Shown: positions 43,829 through 55,040, counted from the stretch's first letter. The stretch is 64,000 bases of DNA from Sedimentitalea arenosa (GCF_016428585.1 NZ_JAELVR010000010.1:155872-219871), one strand, 5' to 3'. Notes: generated from the letters alone by a model not told the origin. Made by a program: numbers and translations.

Positions 43829-45175
43829 ATGACACAGTCCCTCGACCAGATCGCCGACGCCCTCTTGACCGCCGCCCAACGCGCCGGTGCCGAGGCGGCG
43901 GATGTGATGGTCGTGCGCGGCACGTCGCTGTCGATCGACGTGCGCGCCGCTGCTCTGGAGCAGGCCGATCGCGCCGAGGCGACCGATCTGGGCTTGCGGG
44001 TGCTGCTGGGCAAGCGGCAGGCCATCGTATCCGCTTCCGATATCCGGGCGGAAACGCTCGCCACGATGGCCGAGCGCGCCGTGACCATGGCCCGCGAAGC
44101 CCCCGAGGATCCCCATATCGGGCTGGCCGACCCGGCGCTTCTGGCGCGGGACCGGGACAGCGCTGCGCTGGAACTGGCCGATCCCGCGCCCGAACCCTCT
44201 CCCGAAACGCTGCAACAGGACGCGTTGGCGGCCGAGGCAGCCGGACGTTCGGTCAAGGGCGTGTCACAGGTGCAGGGGGCGCATGCCTCCTACGGCGCAC
44301 ACGCGGTGTTTCTTGCCGCGACCAACGGGTTTTCGGGCGGCTATGAACGCACCAGCCGCTCAACGTCCTGCGTTGCCATCGCGGGCACCGGCAGCGGGAT
44401 GGAACGCGACTATGACGGCGATTCCCGTACCTTCCAAGGTGACCTGCGCGCACCAGAAGACATCGGCCGCACCGCCGGGGAACGCGCGGTCGAACGGTTG
44501 AATGCGCGCCAGCCGGCAACCGGCACCTATCCGGTGCTGTTTGACGAGCGCATCGCGGCCTCGCTGATCGGCCATCTGCTGTCGGCTGCGAATGGCGCTG
44601 CGATTGCGCGCGGATCGTCCTGGCTGAAGGACGCTTTAGGACAGCCAGTGTTGCCCGATGCGCTGTCGCTGATCGAGGAACCGCACCGTCCACGCGTCTC
44701 GGGTTCGCGCCCGTTCGACGCCGAGGGCATCCCGACCCGACGCCGCGCCGTGGTCGAGAACGGTGTGCTGACCGGCTGGACACTGGACCTGGCCAGCGCC
44801 CGCAAGCTGGGCATGGAGACCACCGGAAATGCCGCGCGCGGCGCGTCCTCTCCGCCCGCGCCGGCGAACTGGAACCTGAGCCTGACACAGGGCGAACACA
44901 GCCGCGCGGAGTTGATCGCCGACATGGGCACCGGCCTTCTGATCACGTCGATGATCGGCAGCACGATCAACCCGAATACCGGCGATTATTCTCGTGGGGC
45001 TTCCGGCTTCTGGGTCGAAAACGGCGAGATCGCCTATCCGGTGAACGAATGCACCATCGCGGGCAATCTTCGCGACATGCTGCGCCGGATCGTTCCGGCC
45101 AATGACGCGCGCCCCTACCTGTCGCGGGTCGTGCCCTCGCTGCTGATCGAAGGAATGACCCTTGCCGGCACGTGA
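43829..45175 (+). CDS. pmbA: PmbA/TldD family metallopeptidase
   Basis: 448 aa from MTQSLDQIADALLTAAQRAG; the frame extends upstream without conservation. The TldD/PmbA pattern is seen in VVRGTSLSIDVRAAALEQAD, GLRVLLGKRQAIVSASDI, and the C-terminal NTGDYSRGASGFWVENGEIA. In E. coli the TldD/E (PmbA) complex degrades unfolded peptides and matures microcins and CcdA. The C-terminal zinc HExxxH of TldD is not apparent, as expected for the PmbA half. It overlaps the next gene by 14 bases. Confidence 0.9.
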   Translation: MTQSLDQIADALLTAAQRAGAEAADVMVVRGTSLSIDVRAAALEQADRAEATDLGLRVLLGKRQAIVSASDIRAETLATMAERAVTMAREAPEDPHIGLADPALLARDRDSAALELADPAPEPSPETLQQDALAAEAAGRSVKGVSQVQGAHASYGAHAVFLAATNGFSGGYERTSRSTSCVAIAGTGSGMERDYDGDSRTFQGDLRAPEDIGRTAGERAVERLNARQPATGTYPVLFDERIAASLIGHLLSAANGAAIARGSSWLKDALGQPVLPDALSLIEEPHRPRVSGSRPFDAEGIPTRRRAVVENGVLTGWTLDLASARKLGMETTGNAARGASSPPAPANWNLSLTQGEHSRAELIADMGTGLLITSMIGSTINPNTGDYSRGASGFWVENGEIAYPVNECTIAGNLRDMLRRIVPANDARPYLSRVVPSLLIEGMTLAGT

Positions 45176-45941
45176 TCTCGATCTGCTGATCGACGCCGCT
45201 CGTGCGGCAGGCCGGATCGCGATGCGCTACACGGGGCCGACGCCGCGCTGGGACAAGCCGGGTGGCGCAGGTCCCGTGACAGAAGCGGATTTGGCGGTGA
45301 ACGACCTGCTCCAGACCACCCTCTGCGGTGCGCGCCCCGACTACGGCTGGCTGTCCGAAGAGACCGAGGACAGCGCCGCGCGGCTGTCGCGCGACCGCGT
45401 CTTCATCGTCGATCCGATCGACGGCACCCGCAGCTTCGCCGACGGCTCGCGCACCTGGGCCCACGCGATCGCGGTGGCGGAACACGGAGTCGTCACCGCC
45501 GGGGTCGTGTTCCTGCCGATGCGCGGCCTGATGTACACCGCTGCCGCCGGTATGGGCGCCTTCGTGAATGGTTCGCGCATGACGCCGAGCCGTCGCGACA
45601 CGCTGACCGCTGCCGAGATCCTCGCGACCAAGCCCAACATGGAGGCGGTGCACTGGAACCCCGGCCAGGTGCCCGATTTCAATCGCTCGCATCGCCCGTC
45701 GCTGGCGTATCGCATGGCATTGGTGGCCGAGGGGCGGTTCGACGGGATGCTGACGCTCAGGCCCTGCTGGGAATGGGACATCGCCGCTGGTGATCTGATC
45801 CTGCGCGAGGCCGGCGCGGCCTGTACCGACAAGACCGGCGCACCGCTGCATTTCAACAACCCGCACCCAACCGTCAACGGCGTGATCGCCGCCGGTCCGG
45901 TGGTGCACGGCCTGATCCGCGACGCCCTGCGCGATAGCTGA
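45162..45941 (+). CDS. cysQ: 3'(2'),5'-bisphosphate nucleotidase / inositol monophosphatase family
   Basis: 259 aa. The metal-binding DPIDGTRSFADG motif and the C-terminal WEWDIAAGDLILREAGA define the inositol-monophosphatase superfamily, and SEETEDSAARL supplies the first acidic site. In Rhodobacteraceae this gene commonly precedes the Kdo-transferase-like and lpxK genes and is annotated as CysQ, which removes 3'-phosphoadenosine 5'-phosphate. Inositol or histidinol phosphatase activity cannot be excluded. It overlaps pmbA by 14 bases. Confidence 0.85.
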   Translation: MPARDLDLLIDAARAAGRIAMRYTGPTPRWDKPGGAGPVTEADLAVNDLLQTTLCGARPDYGWLSEETEDSAARLSRDRVFIVDPIDGTRSFADGSRTWAHAIAVAEHGVVTAGVVFLPMRGLMYTAAAGMGAFVNGSRMTPSRRDTLTAAEILATKPNMEAVHWNPGQVPDFNRSHRPSLAYRMALVAEGRFDGMLTLRPCWEWDIAAGDLILREAGAACTDKTGAPLHFNNPHPTVNGVIAAGPVVHGLIRDALRDS

Positions 45942-46100
45942 CAGCCAACGTCCCCCTTCCCGCGCTCAACTTGACGCTTTCGCCCCATGGCGTAGGTTGC
46001 AGCCAGCCCGACGCCATCACGACAGGACGCCCGACATGATTGCACGTCTCCCTGCCGGTCCTCACCACCGCCGCTCCGCAGCGGAGCCCGGGCCCCGCCG

Positions 46101-47342
46101 GTGAGCCGGGGCACGCTCGGACTGTCGGCCTTTCGCACGCTTGCACGGCGCGAAACCAACCAGCACGACCTCGACGGCGCCGAACCGCGCCCGAAAGGCG
46201 AGGTGCTCTGGGCCCATGCGACGAGCACCGCACGATATTCGGCCCTTTGCAGCCTCGGCCTGCGCTTGCGGGCGCTGCGGTCCGACTTGCGGATGCTGAT
46301 CAGCGTCGCGCGGACGCATATCGACCCCAAGCCCGAACCGCTGGAGGGGTGCGACCTCATCGTTTCGCTTGACGCCGACAGCCCGGCTGCGGCGCGCGCC
46401 TTTCTCGCCCATTGGCAGCCAGACATCTGCCTCTGGACCGGCGGCGACCTGATGCCGGCGCTGATCGAAGCGACCTCGGAGGCGGGCGTGCCGCTGATCC
46501 TGCTGGACATCTCGGAAACCGAGTTCCCGGCCCGGCGGCGCAGCTGGTTACCCGACGGTCTGCGCAGCACGCTGAACCGTTTTGACGTGATCCTTGCCAA
46601 CAGCGAGGAAGCGATGGCGACGCTGAACCGGATCGGAGTCTTCGGACCGAAGCTGTCCGTTTCGGCCCGTTTGCGCAACAGCGCCGCGCCACCGTCCTGC
46701 TCGGACGAGGAACTTGCCGAGGTGACACGTGACATCGCCGGTCGGCCGGTCTGGCTGGCGGCGCATCTGCGCGCCGAGGAGTTCGGTGCCGTGCTCGCCG
46801 CGCACCGGACTGCGCTCAGGCTTGTTCATCGCCTGCTACTCATCGCCGTCACCGATCGCGCCAGCGATGCCGACCTGCTCAAGGAGCAGATGGCCGAGGC
46901 CGGTCTGCGCAGCATCGACTGGGATACCGGCGACGTGATAGAGGAGAACACCCAGGCCGTGGTGTCGCGCGATCTCGACAATCTCGGCCTCTGGTATCGG
47001 GTCGCGCCTCTGACCTTCCTGGGCCGGTCGCTGGACGCGGATGCCTCGGGGCGAAGCCCGCTCGAAGCCGCAGCCCTGGGGTCGGCGGTGCTGTATGGTC
47101 CCCACGTAGGCGCGCACGTGGAATCCTATGCTCGTTTGGCGGCGGCAGGTGCCGCGCGCAACGTGCGCGACGGCGAGAGCCTCGGCAGCGCGGTCATCCA
47201 GCTCGTCGCACCGGACCATGCTGCCGCGATGGCGCTGGCGGGATGGGAAGTTGTGACCGAGGATGCACATTTGACCGACCGCCTGATCGATCTGATCCTC
47301 GACTTTCTTGACCTGCGAGAGGCCCAAGATGCGCGCTCCTGA
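46101..47342 (+). CDS. GT30-like 3-deoxy-manno-octulosonate (Kdo) transferase-like protein
   Basis: 413 aa, GTG start. The middle reads [21 protein letters not shown] and [20 protein letters not shown], matching the N-terminal half of WaaA/KdtA. The C-terminus has [20 protein letters not shown] with the sugar-nucleotide contact region. WaaA adds Kdo to lipid A. This copy lacks the N-terminal membrane helix of classical WaaA, so it may be a second, specialised transferase. It overlaps lpxK by 14 bases, which supports a lipid A role. A 22-codon frame ends at its GTG and looks too short to be real. Confidence 0.78.
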   Translation: MSRGTLGLSAFRTLARRETNQHDLDGAEPRPKGEVLWAHATSTARYSALCSLGLRLRALRSDLRMLISVARTHIDPKPEPLEGCDLIVSLDADSPAAARAFLAHWQPDICLWTGGDLMPALIEATSEAGVPLILLDISETEFPARRRSWLPDGLRSTLNRFDVILANSEEAMATLNRIGVFGPKLSVSARLRNSAAPPSCSDEELAEVTRDIAGRPVWLAAHLRAEEFGAVLAAHRTALRLVHRLLLIAVTDRASDADLLKEQMAEAGLRSIDWDTGDVIEENTQAVVSRDLDNLGLWYRVAPLTFLGRSLDADASGRSPLEAAALGSAVLYGPHVGAHVESYARLAAAGAARNVRDGESLGSAVIQLVAPDHAAAMALAGWEVVTEDAHLTDRLIDLILDFLDLREAQDARS

Positions 47343-48327
47343 TTTCTGGAACACGCCGCCAGACCGGCCCGACTGGCGGGCCCGTCTGCTTGCGCCCCTG
47401 GGTCGGGTCTATGCCGCCGCGACGGCGCGGCGGCTGGCGCGGCCCGGCGCTGTCGATCCGGGCGTTCCGGTGATCTGCGTCGGCAACCTGCATGCGGGTG
47501 GTACCGGCAAGACCCCGACGGTGATCTGGGTGCTGGAACAACTGCGCGACGCCGGGCACGAGCCGCATGTCGTCACCCGCGGTTATGGTGGCGAACTGAA
47601 AGGCCCGGTGGAGGTCGACCCATCGCGCCACCGTGCCGGTCAGACCGGTGACGAACCGCTGCTTCTGGCCGCCTTCGCGCGTGTCTGGGTCTCAGAAGAC
47701 CGCGCCGAAGGTGCGCGCGCAGCCGCTGCGGCTGGCGCGAGCGTCATCGTTCTGGATGACGGGTTTCAGAACCCGGCGCTGCACAAGCAGTTGTCGATCG
47801 TCGTGGTCGATGCGGCGCACGGCTTTGGCAATGGGCGTTGCCTGCCCGCGGGCCCCTTGCGCGAACCGGTCGATGTCGGTCTCGCGCGGGCGGACCTGCT
47901 GCTGTCGCTCGGCCCTCCGCCCGCGCAGGAGGCGTTCGCCCGGTCCTGGGGTGAACAGATCGTGCTGCCGCATGTCACCGGAGAGATGATACCGCTGCAA
48001 ACCGGGATGGACTGGACGGCCACGCCAGTGTTGGCCTTCGCGGGTATCGGGCAGCCGCAGAAGTTCTTTGACACGTTGCGCACGCTCGGCGCAGATCTGC
48101 GCCGCTGCGAGGCGCTGGACGATCACCAGCCACTGACCACCGCGTTGATGGCTCGACTGGAAACCGAGGCGCGGGCGCTTGGCGCGCAGATGGTCACGAC
48201 CGAGAAGGACGCGGTACGCCTGCCCGCAACTTTCCGCAGCAAGGTCATCACCCTGCCGGTTCGCCTGAAAATCGCCGAAGCAGATCGCGTGCGTGAAATG
48301 ATGCTGGCGGTCGCACCCCGGCCATGA
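47329..48327 (+). CDS. lpxK: tetraacyldisaccharide 4'-kinase LpxK
   Basis: 332 aa from [20 protein letters not shown], itself the conserved LpxK opening. The P-loop [13 protein letters not shown] (about residue 50) binds ATP. The [11 protein letters not shown] block and [20 protein letters not shown] follow. LpxK adds the 4'-phosphate to the lipid A precursor at the inner membrane. Its start overlaps the GT30-like gene by 14 bases, so the two are co-expressed. Confidence 0.95.
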   Translation: MRAPDFWNTPPDRPDWRARLLAPLGRVYAAATARRLARPGAVDPGVPVICVGNLHAGGTGKTPTVIWVLEQLRDAGHEPHVVTRGYGGELKGPVEVDPSRHRAGQTGDEPLLLAAFARVWVSEDRAEGARAAAAAGASVIVLDDGFQNPALHKQLSIVVVDAAHGFGNGRCLPAGPLREPVDVGLARADLLLSLGPPPAQEAFARSWGEQIVLPHVTGEMIPLQTGMDWTATPVLAFAGIGQPQKFFDTLRTLGADLRRCEALDDHQPLTTALMARLETEARALGAQMVTTEKDAVRLPATFRSKVITLPVRLKIAEADRVREMMLAVAPRP

Positions 48328-48392
48328 CGTGACCGCTCTCGAGGGGTGGTCGGGCTACCTGCCCGATGGAGGCCGCTGATCGTGGCGTTCGG

Positions 48393-49508
48393 CTAGCCGT
48401 TGTCCTCGCCCAGCTTGGGGGCGGGACGGTGCAACGCAAGCTCGGCATCGGAGAACCGGAACGGGGCGCGGATTCCCGGCACACCGTCCAGTTCGATTTG
48501 CATGCCGCGCGCCACCACCTGCGGGTCGGCCATCACCTCGGCAAGGTCGTTGATCGGCCCGGCCGGGATGCCCTCGGCCTCGCAGCCGGCCAGCAGATCC
48601 GCCTTGGTCCAACCCGCAGTCGCGCCGTTCAGCCGGGCGATCATCACCCGGCGATTGGCCAACCGGTCCTTGTTGCGGGCGAAATCCGGCGCCTCGACCA
48701 TGTCGTCAAGGCCAAGCAACCTGCAGAGACGCTGGTATTGCGCATCGTTGCCAGTGGCGATGATGATATGCCCGTCGGCGCAGTCGAAGGCCTGGTAGGG
48801 CGTCAGGTTCACATGCCCATTACCCATGCGCTGCGGTGGCACTCCGGTCGTCAGGTAGTTCAGCGCCTGGTTGGCGGTCACGGACACCGCCACGTCCAGC
48901 AGCGCCATGTCGATGTGCTGGCCCTTGCCGGTTGTGTGGCGCTGGTGCAGCGCCGCAAGGATACCGGCGACACCGTAAACCCCGGTGAAGATATCCGTGA
49001 TCGCGACGCCGGACTTCTGCGGCTGTCCGTCGGGTTCTCCGGTGATCGACATCAGGCCCGACATACCCTGGATGATGAAATCGTAGCCTGCCCGATGGGC
49101 ATAGGGGCCGGTTTGACCGAACCCGGTGATCGAGCAATAGATCAGTCGCGGATTCAGCGCCGACAGGCTGTCGTAATCCAGCCCGTATTTCGCAAGACCC
49201 CCGACCTTGAAGTTCTCGATGAAGACATCCGCATCCTTGACCAGTTCACGAATGCGCGCCTGCCCCTCCGGGGTCGCGAAATCCACCGTGACCGAGGCCT
49301 TGCCCCGGTTGGTCGAGTGGAAATAGGCGGCGGATTCATCGTCGTCCCGCTGCACGAAGGGCGGGCCCCAGGCACGGGTGTCGTCGCCCTTGGGCGATTC
49401 CACCTTGATCACCTCGGCGCCCAGGTCCGACAGGGTCTGGCCAGCCCAGGGGCCAGCCAGGATACGGGCGAGTTCGACGACCTTCAGTCCGGCCAGCGGA
49501 GCCGCCAT
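48393..49508 (-). CDS. CaiB/BaiF family CoA transferase
   Basis: 371 aa from MAAPLAGLKVVELARILAGP; a GTG one codon earlier also fits. The family's catalytic Asp lies in YDFIIQGMSGLMSITG (about residue 160), and VKVESPKGDDTRAWGP is the CoA-binding area. Class III CoA transferases move CoA between carboxylic acids. The substrate is unknown and no acyl-CoA pathway genes are adjacent. Its ATG overlaps the dsbA-like stop as TGATG, so the two are translated together. Confidence 0.9.
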   Translation of the reverse strand: MAAPLAGLKVVELARILAGPWAGQTLSDLGAEVIKVESPKGDDTRAWGPPFVQRDDDESAAYFHSTNRGKASVTVDFATPEGQARIRELVKDADVFIENFKVGGLAKYGLDYDSLSALNPRLIYCSITGFGQTGPYAHRAGYDFIIQGMSGLMSITGEPDGQPQKSGVAITDIFTGVYGVAGILAALHQRHTTGKGQHIDMALLDVAVSVTANQALNYLTTGVPPQRMGNGHVNLTPYQAFDCADGHIIIATGNDAQYQRLCRLLGLDDMVEAPDFARNKDRLANRRVMIARLNGATAGWTKADLLAGCEAEGIPAGPINDLAEVMADPQVVARGMQIELDGVPGIRAPFRFSDAELALHRPAPKLGEDNG

Positions 49509-50137
49509 CACTTATCCAGTTCTGCGTCGATCAGCGCGGCGAATTCCTCATAGGACATGTTCTCGACCTTCTTGCCGTTGACCACGAAAGACGGCGTGCC
49601 GGTCACGTTGTCAGCCTCGGAATTCTCCTGGAACCACGCGACGAGGGTCTGCGCCTTTTCGCCGTCCTGGAAACAGGCGTCGAGCTGGGCGTCTTCGAGG
49701 CCTGCCAGCTTGCCGATCTTGCGCAGCTCGCCGACGATGGCGTTGGCGTCACCCGCACTGGTCCATTCGCTCTGGGATTGATAGATCAGATCGGTGATGC
49801 CGAAGAACTTCTCGGGTCCGCCGCAACGCGCGACCATCGACGCCCAGAGTCCGTAGCGGTCGAAATAGACCTCGCGGTAGATCATCCGGACCTTGCCGGT
49901 GTCGATGTAGTTTTCCTTGATCTGCTGATAGACGCCCTTGTGAAAGGTCGCGCAATGCGGGCAGGTGTAGGAGGCATACTCGATGATCGTGACCGGCGCG
50001 TCTGGATCCCCCTGCGCCATCTCGATGACACCCGAGGTGTCGATATCGGCGTCCTGCGCCTGAAGTTCGCCTGTTGCCAGCAGGCCGCCAAGGGCAAGGG
50101 CTGCGACACCGCTCAGCAGGAAGTCTCTTCGGTTCAT
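49508..50137 (-). CDS. DsbA-like periplasmic thiol-disulfide oxidoreductase
   Basis: 209 aa. The N-terminus MNRRDFLLSGVAALALGGLL has a twin-arginine-like RRDF and a hydrophobic core, so Tat or Sec export is possible. The active site is SYTCPHCATFHKGV, the DsbA-type CPHC. The helical insert and the cis-Pro TGTPSFVVNG follow. It should introduce or shuffle disulfides in secreted proteins. It lies 15 bases after the DciA-like gene and overlaps the CoA transferase gene. Confidence 0.9.
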   Translation of the reverse strand: MNRRDFLLSGVAALALGGLLATGELQAQDADIDTSGVIEMAQGDPDAPVTIIEYASYTCPHCATFHKGVYQQIKENYIDTGKVRMIYREVYFDRYGLWASMVARCGGPEKFFGITDLIYQSQSEWTSAGDANAIVGELRKIGKLAGLEDAQLDACFQDGEKAQTLVAWFQENSEADNVTGTPSFVVNGKKVENMSYEEFAALIDAELDK

Positions 50138-50152
50138 TGGATTGTGCCTCTC

Positions 50153-50659
50153 TCAGTGTTGCGACTTGCTTAGAACGTTGCGGCCCAGACGTTCAAGGGC
50201 TGCACGCAAATCCTCGTTCTGGATCGGCCGTGCCGCCTCGGCGGCACGGGCCAGTTTCTGCGGGTCGAGCGGCGGCGGCGCGACCGGTTCGGGCGGCGCA
50301 AACATCGCCTGTCCTTCGGCAAAGCCTGTCGGGGCGGTCTGGGTGATGCGGACCCGGCTGATCGCATTGTAGCCATAAACCGCGTTGACCTTTTCGCGCA
50401 GTTTTTCCTTCTGCATTTCGAGCACCGGCGCCTGGGCGCCGGTCGTCAGCACCGTGAGCGTCGCGCCCATGCCGCCCCGGCCATAGGTCACGTTGACGGG
50501 GCGCGCGATGGTCGCGATCTCGGGGCCGGCGATCTCGGCCCAATGGGTCAGCAAGCGCGACACGGCGAAGCCACGGCTTTCACCGGCGCGTCGGATTTGG
50601 TCGTTCAGCACCGTTGCGGTGCGCTTGAACCCGCGTGTCGTTGTCTGTCGTCGCGCCAT
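50153..50659 (-). CDS. DciA-like DUF721 protein
   Basis: 168 aa from MARRQTTTRGFKRTATVLND; a start six codons earlier is also possible. The N-terminal domain, VSRLLTHWAEIAGPEIATIA followed by strands and KLREKVNAVYGYNAISRVRI, is the DUF721 pattern. DciA is the ancestral loader of the replicative helicase DnaB in bacteria lacking DnaC. The C-terminus is a proline-rich tail ending in RAALERLGRNVLSK. It is divergent from mutY. Confidence 0.85.
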   Translation of the reverse strand: MARRQTTTRGFKRTATVLNDQIRRAGESRGFAVSRLLTHWAEIAGPEIATIARPVNVTYGRGGMGATLTVLTTGAQAPVLEMQKEKLREKVNAVYGYNAISRVRITQTAPTGFAEGQAMFAPPEPVAPPPLDPQKLARAAEAARPIQNEDLRAALERLGRNVLSKSQH

Positions 50660-50741
50660 TGGTGGTTTCCATCCCATGCGCCGCTATTGTAATTGCCATG
50701 CAAACAGGCACCAGCGAAACCGGAACAACGGACCATAAAGA

Positions 50742-51818
50742 ATGCGTGACGGTGAGATGACCGAAATCGACCTCTCGCGCGCGCTGCTGGGCTGGTACGA
50801 TCGCCACGCGAGGGTCCTCCCCTGGCGCATCGGTCCGGCCGAGAGCGCCGCCGGACAGCGGCCCGACCCCTACCGCGTCTGGCTGTCCGAGGTGATGCTG
50901 CAGCAAACCACGGTGGCCGCCGTGAAGGCGTATTTCGAGCGGTTCACGATGCTCTGGCCCACGGTGGATGACCTCGCCGCCGCACCGGATGAGTCGGTGA
51001 TGGGCGAATGGGCGGGATTGGGTTACTATGCCCGCGCTCGCAACCTGCTGAAATGTGCCCGCATGGTATCGAACGAGCTTGGCGGTGCGTTTCCGCAAAC
51101 GCGGGAGGGGCTGATCGCGCTGCCCGGCATCGGCCCCTATACCGCTGCAGCGATCGCCGCTATCGCCTTCGATGAGCCGGAAACCGTGCTCGACGGCAAT
51201 GTAGAGCGCGTGATGGCGCGGCTCTTTGACATCCACACGCCATTGCCCACCGCCAAACCCGAGCTGATGACCCGCGCCGAAACACTGACGCCCCGGCGGC
51301 GTCCCGGCGATCACGCTCAGGCGGTGATGGATCTTGGCGCGACGATCTGCACGCCGAAATCTCCCGCCTGCGGCATCTGCCCCCTGCGCGATCCCTGCGC
51401 CGCGCGCCGGGCCGGCACCGCAGCAGAATTGCCCAAGAAGACAGCCAAGAAGCCCAAACCAACGCGGCACGGCACGATCTACCTCGGGCAGCGGGGGGAC
51501 GGCGCCTGGCTGATGGAGCGCCGTCCGGACAAGGGACTGTTGGGCGGGATGCTGGGCTGGCCCGGCTCGGACTGGGGCGAAGCCGCCGTTGACGCGCCGC
51601 CTGTCGCCGCCGACTGGACCGTCCTGCCCGGCGAGGTGCGCCACACCTTCACCCATTTCCACCTGGTGCTATCGGTGCACATCGCGCCCCTGCCCTTGGA
51701 TTGCGCACCCGAACGCGGTTTTTTCGTCGACAAACACGCGTTCCGCCGCAGCGACCTGCCAACGGTGATGCGAAAGGCATTTGATCTGGCGCGCGATGCG
51801 ATAAAGGATCGGGCATGA
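50742..51818 (+). CDS. mutY: A/G-specific adenine glycosylase MutY
   Basis: 358 aa; the ATG at 50757 is an alternative start. Landmarks: SEVMLQQTTV with the catalytic Glu, the helix-hairpin-helix LPGIGPYTAAAIAAIAF, catalytic Asp in VLDGNVERVMAR, and the 4Fe-4S cluster CTPKSPACGICPLRDPC (C-x6-C-x2-C-x5-C). A C-terminal NUDIX-like domain recognises 8-oxoG (LGGMLGWPGS area). It removes adenine opposite 8-oxoguanine. The stop overlaps the alkB start as ATGA. Confidence 0.96.
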   Translation: MRDGEMTEIDLSRALLGWYDRHARVLPWRIGPAESAAGQRPDPYRVWLSEVMLQQTTVAAVKAYFERFTMLWPTVDDLAAAPDESVMGEWAGLGYYARARNLLKCARMVSNELGGAFPQTREGLIALPGIGPYTAAAIAAIAFDEPETVLDGNVERVMARLFDIHTPLPTAKPELMTRAETLTPRRRPGDHAQAVMDLGATICTPKSPACGICPLRDPCAARRAGTAAELPKKTAKKPKPTRHGTIYLGQRGDGAWLMERRPDKGLLGGMLGWPGSDWGEAAVDAPPVAADWTVLPGEVRHTFTHFHLVLSVHIAPLPLDCAPERGFFVDKHAFRRSDLPTVMRKAFDLARDAIKDRA

Positions 51819-52972
51819 GCCTCGCGACCGACTCCACGATTTCCGCCACTGCCCGCCTTGGCGGTTGGCAGGCGGCTTTGCCGTTCTGGATGTCCTTCCT
51901 GCTGGTGCCGCTGGCTTGGGTCAGCGCCACGCAGGGCGGCTGGACTGTTCTTCTGCTGCCGCTGGTGACGTGGTACCTGTTCTCCGCACTCGACTGGATC
52001 GGCGGTCTGAACCTCGCCAATGCCGACCCCCAGACGCCCGAAGCCGACCTGTTCTGGTATCGGCTGCTCACGCTGCTCTGGTCGCCGGTGCAGTTCGTCA
52101 CCGTCTTCGCCCTGATCTGGTATGTCGCGCCGGCCGAACATCTTTCGACACTTGAAAAGCTGGCGGTGTTCTTCGGTGTCGGGGTCATTTCGGGCACGGT
52201 GGGGATCAACTACAGCCACGAACTGATGCACCAGAAGAACCGGTTCGAACGGGCATTGGCGGATCTGCTGCTGGCGATGGTGCTCTACTCGCATTTCCGT
52301 AGCGAACACCTGCTGGTGCATCACCGCTATGTCGGCACCCCGCGCGACCCGGTGACGGCGCGCTATGGCGAGAGTTTCTATCGCTTCTATCCAAGGGTAC
52401 TGAGGCAAAGCCTGCTGTCGGCCTTCGCGGCGGAAAAGGCCAAGCTGGCGCGCAAGAACCGGCCATGGACCGACGCGTCCAATCCGTTCTGGCGCTACTG
52501 GATTCTGCAGGGCGGCATGCTGGCACTGGCCTTCGTGTTGGGCGGCTGGGCCGGAGTCGGGCTGTTCCTGATGCAGGCCGGAGTCGCGATCTGGCAACTG
52601 GAACTGGTCAACTACGTCGAGCATTACGGTTTGACCCGCAAGCACCTTGGCAACGGCAAGTACGAACATGTGCGCCCGCATCATTCATGGAACGCGGCGC
52701 ACCGGGTGTCCAACTGGCTGCTGATCAACCTGCAGCGCCATTCCGACCATCACTACAAGCCCGATCGGCGTTTTCCTCTATTGCAGACTCATGCGGCCTC
52801 GGACGCCCCGCAACTGCCCTATGGCTATCCAGTGATGACCATCGCGGCGATGATCCCTCCGCTGTGGCGGCGGGTGATGAACCCGCGGGTACGGCGCTGG
52901 CGCGCGATGTATTACCCCGAGATCACCGACTGGACGCCCTACACCAAGCGCACGTTGCCAGTGCCGCGCTGA
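51815..52972 (+). CDS. alkB: alkane 1-monooxygenase AlkB-type membrane hydroxylase
   Basis: 385 aa. The His-rich diiron motifs are all present: HELMHQKNRFE, EHLLVHHRYVGTPRD, and LQRHSDHHYKPDRR, plus NYVEHYGLTR between them. About six membrane helices surround them. AlkB hydroxylates medium-chain n-alkanes with electrons from rubredoxin. No rubredoxin or rubredoxin reductase gene is adjacent, so these must be elsewhere. Its start overlaps the mutY stop, so it is co-translated with a DNA-repair gene. A closely related role on fatty-acid-like substrates cannot be excluded. Confidence 0.92.
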   Translation: MSLATDSTISATARLGGWQAALPFWMSFLLVPLAWVSATQGGWTVLLLPLVTWYLFSALDWIGGLNLANADPQTPEADLFWYRLLTLLWSPVQFVTVFALIWYVAPAEHLSTLEKLAVFFGVGVISGTVGINYSHELMHQKNRFERALADLLLAMVLYSHFRSEHLLVHHRYVGTPRDPVTARYGESFYRFYPRVLRQSLLSAFAAEKAKLARKNRPWTDASNPFWRYWILQGGMLALAFVLGGWAGVGLFLMQAGVAIWQLELVNYVEHYGLTRKHLGNGKYEHVRPHHSWNAAHRVSNWLLINLQRHSDHHYKPDRRFPLLQTHAASDAPQLPYGYPVMTIAAMIPPLWRRVMNPRVRRWRAMYYPEITDWTPYTKRTLPVPR

Positions 52973-53129
52973 ACCGAACACGTGTCGCCGGCGCGGGCTT
53001 CAGGGTCAACGTCGGGGTGCTTCGCATTGACCCGTACGTTGAAAACCTTCGGGTTGGAGCGAGTTGTATCGCACGCGACATACGTCAAGTTTTTTAAGTC
53101 TTTGAGAACCTTCGTCAAAACGGGAAACG

Positions 53130-53156
53130 AAAAAAGCCCCGCCATGACGGCGGGGC
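53130..53156 (-). terminator. Rho-independent terminator after ccrM
   Basis: On the minus strand GCCCCGCC (53156-53149) pairs perfectly with GGCGGGGC (53143-53136) around a 5-base loop and ends in TTTTTT. It lies 56 bases after the ccrM stop and between it and the convergent alkB end. Confidence 0.92.
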
Positions 53157-53212
53157 AGGTGTGGTGCCACATGACAGGCCACAGGCACCGGCGGTTTTCG
53201 TGAATGCCTGGA

Positions 53213-54407
<1,195 letters not shown>

Positions 54408-54409
<2 letters not shown>

Positions 54410-55040
54410 AGTCACTTATAGTTTTATCTTGATACAATATATTGTGCACGGGTTTGAAGGAACGTCTATGGTGTGGGGTCACACCAAGATTTTGAAGCGC
54501 CAACCTGTGACTTTTTGATGGATAGCCCGCGTTGGTCTCCCAGCCGTAGCCGGGATGCTGTTGCGCCAAATCCACCATGATCCGATCCCGCGCGATCTTG
54601 GCCACGATCGAGGCCGCCGCGATCGACACCGAGCGCCCGTCCCCCCGAACCACCGCCGCCGAAGGAAGCGCAAGGCCGCGTGGGATCATGCTGCCGTCGA
54701 TCAGCACGAAGTCGGGCGGCGGGGACAGCGCGGCCACCGCACGTTCCATCGCGAGGTGGCTGGCGCGCAGGATGTTGAGGCGGTCGATCTCCTCGACGCT
54801 GGCATGGGCGATCGATACCTCAGCCTGCTCGTGGATCAGCACTGCGATCCGCGCGCGCGCCTTTGCCGTCAGCTTCTTTGAATCATTGAGCCCTTCGGGA
54901 ATTTGCGCCGGGTCGAGGATCACTGCCGCCGCCGTGACCGGACCGGCAAGCGGGCCGCGTCCGACCTCGTCGACGCCTGCGACGCGGGGAAAGCCGCGCC
55001 CCCGCGCAGCGCGTTCGAGACTATCATCCGGCACATTCAT
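54408..55040 (-). CDS. rnhB: ribonuclease HII
   Basis: 210 aa. VAGVDEVGRGPLAGPVTAAA carries the catalytic Asp-Glu pair of the RNase HII family; ILDPAQIPEGLNDSKKLTAK and DFVLIDGSMIPRGL supply more of the active site. It removes RNA from RNA-DNA hybrids and misinserted ribonucleotides. The start overlaps the ABC permease stop, so it belongs to the same run as the exporter genes upstream. It ends just before the ccrM promoter. Confidence 0.95.

Noticed and set aside
46036..46104. 22-codon open frame ending at the GT30-like gene start
   Set aside because: Too short and without motif; its stop at the GTG may only reflect coupling chance.
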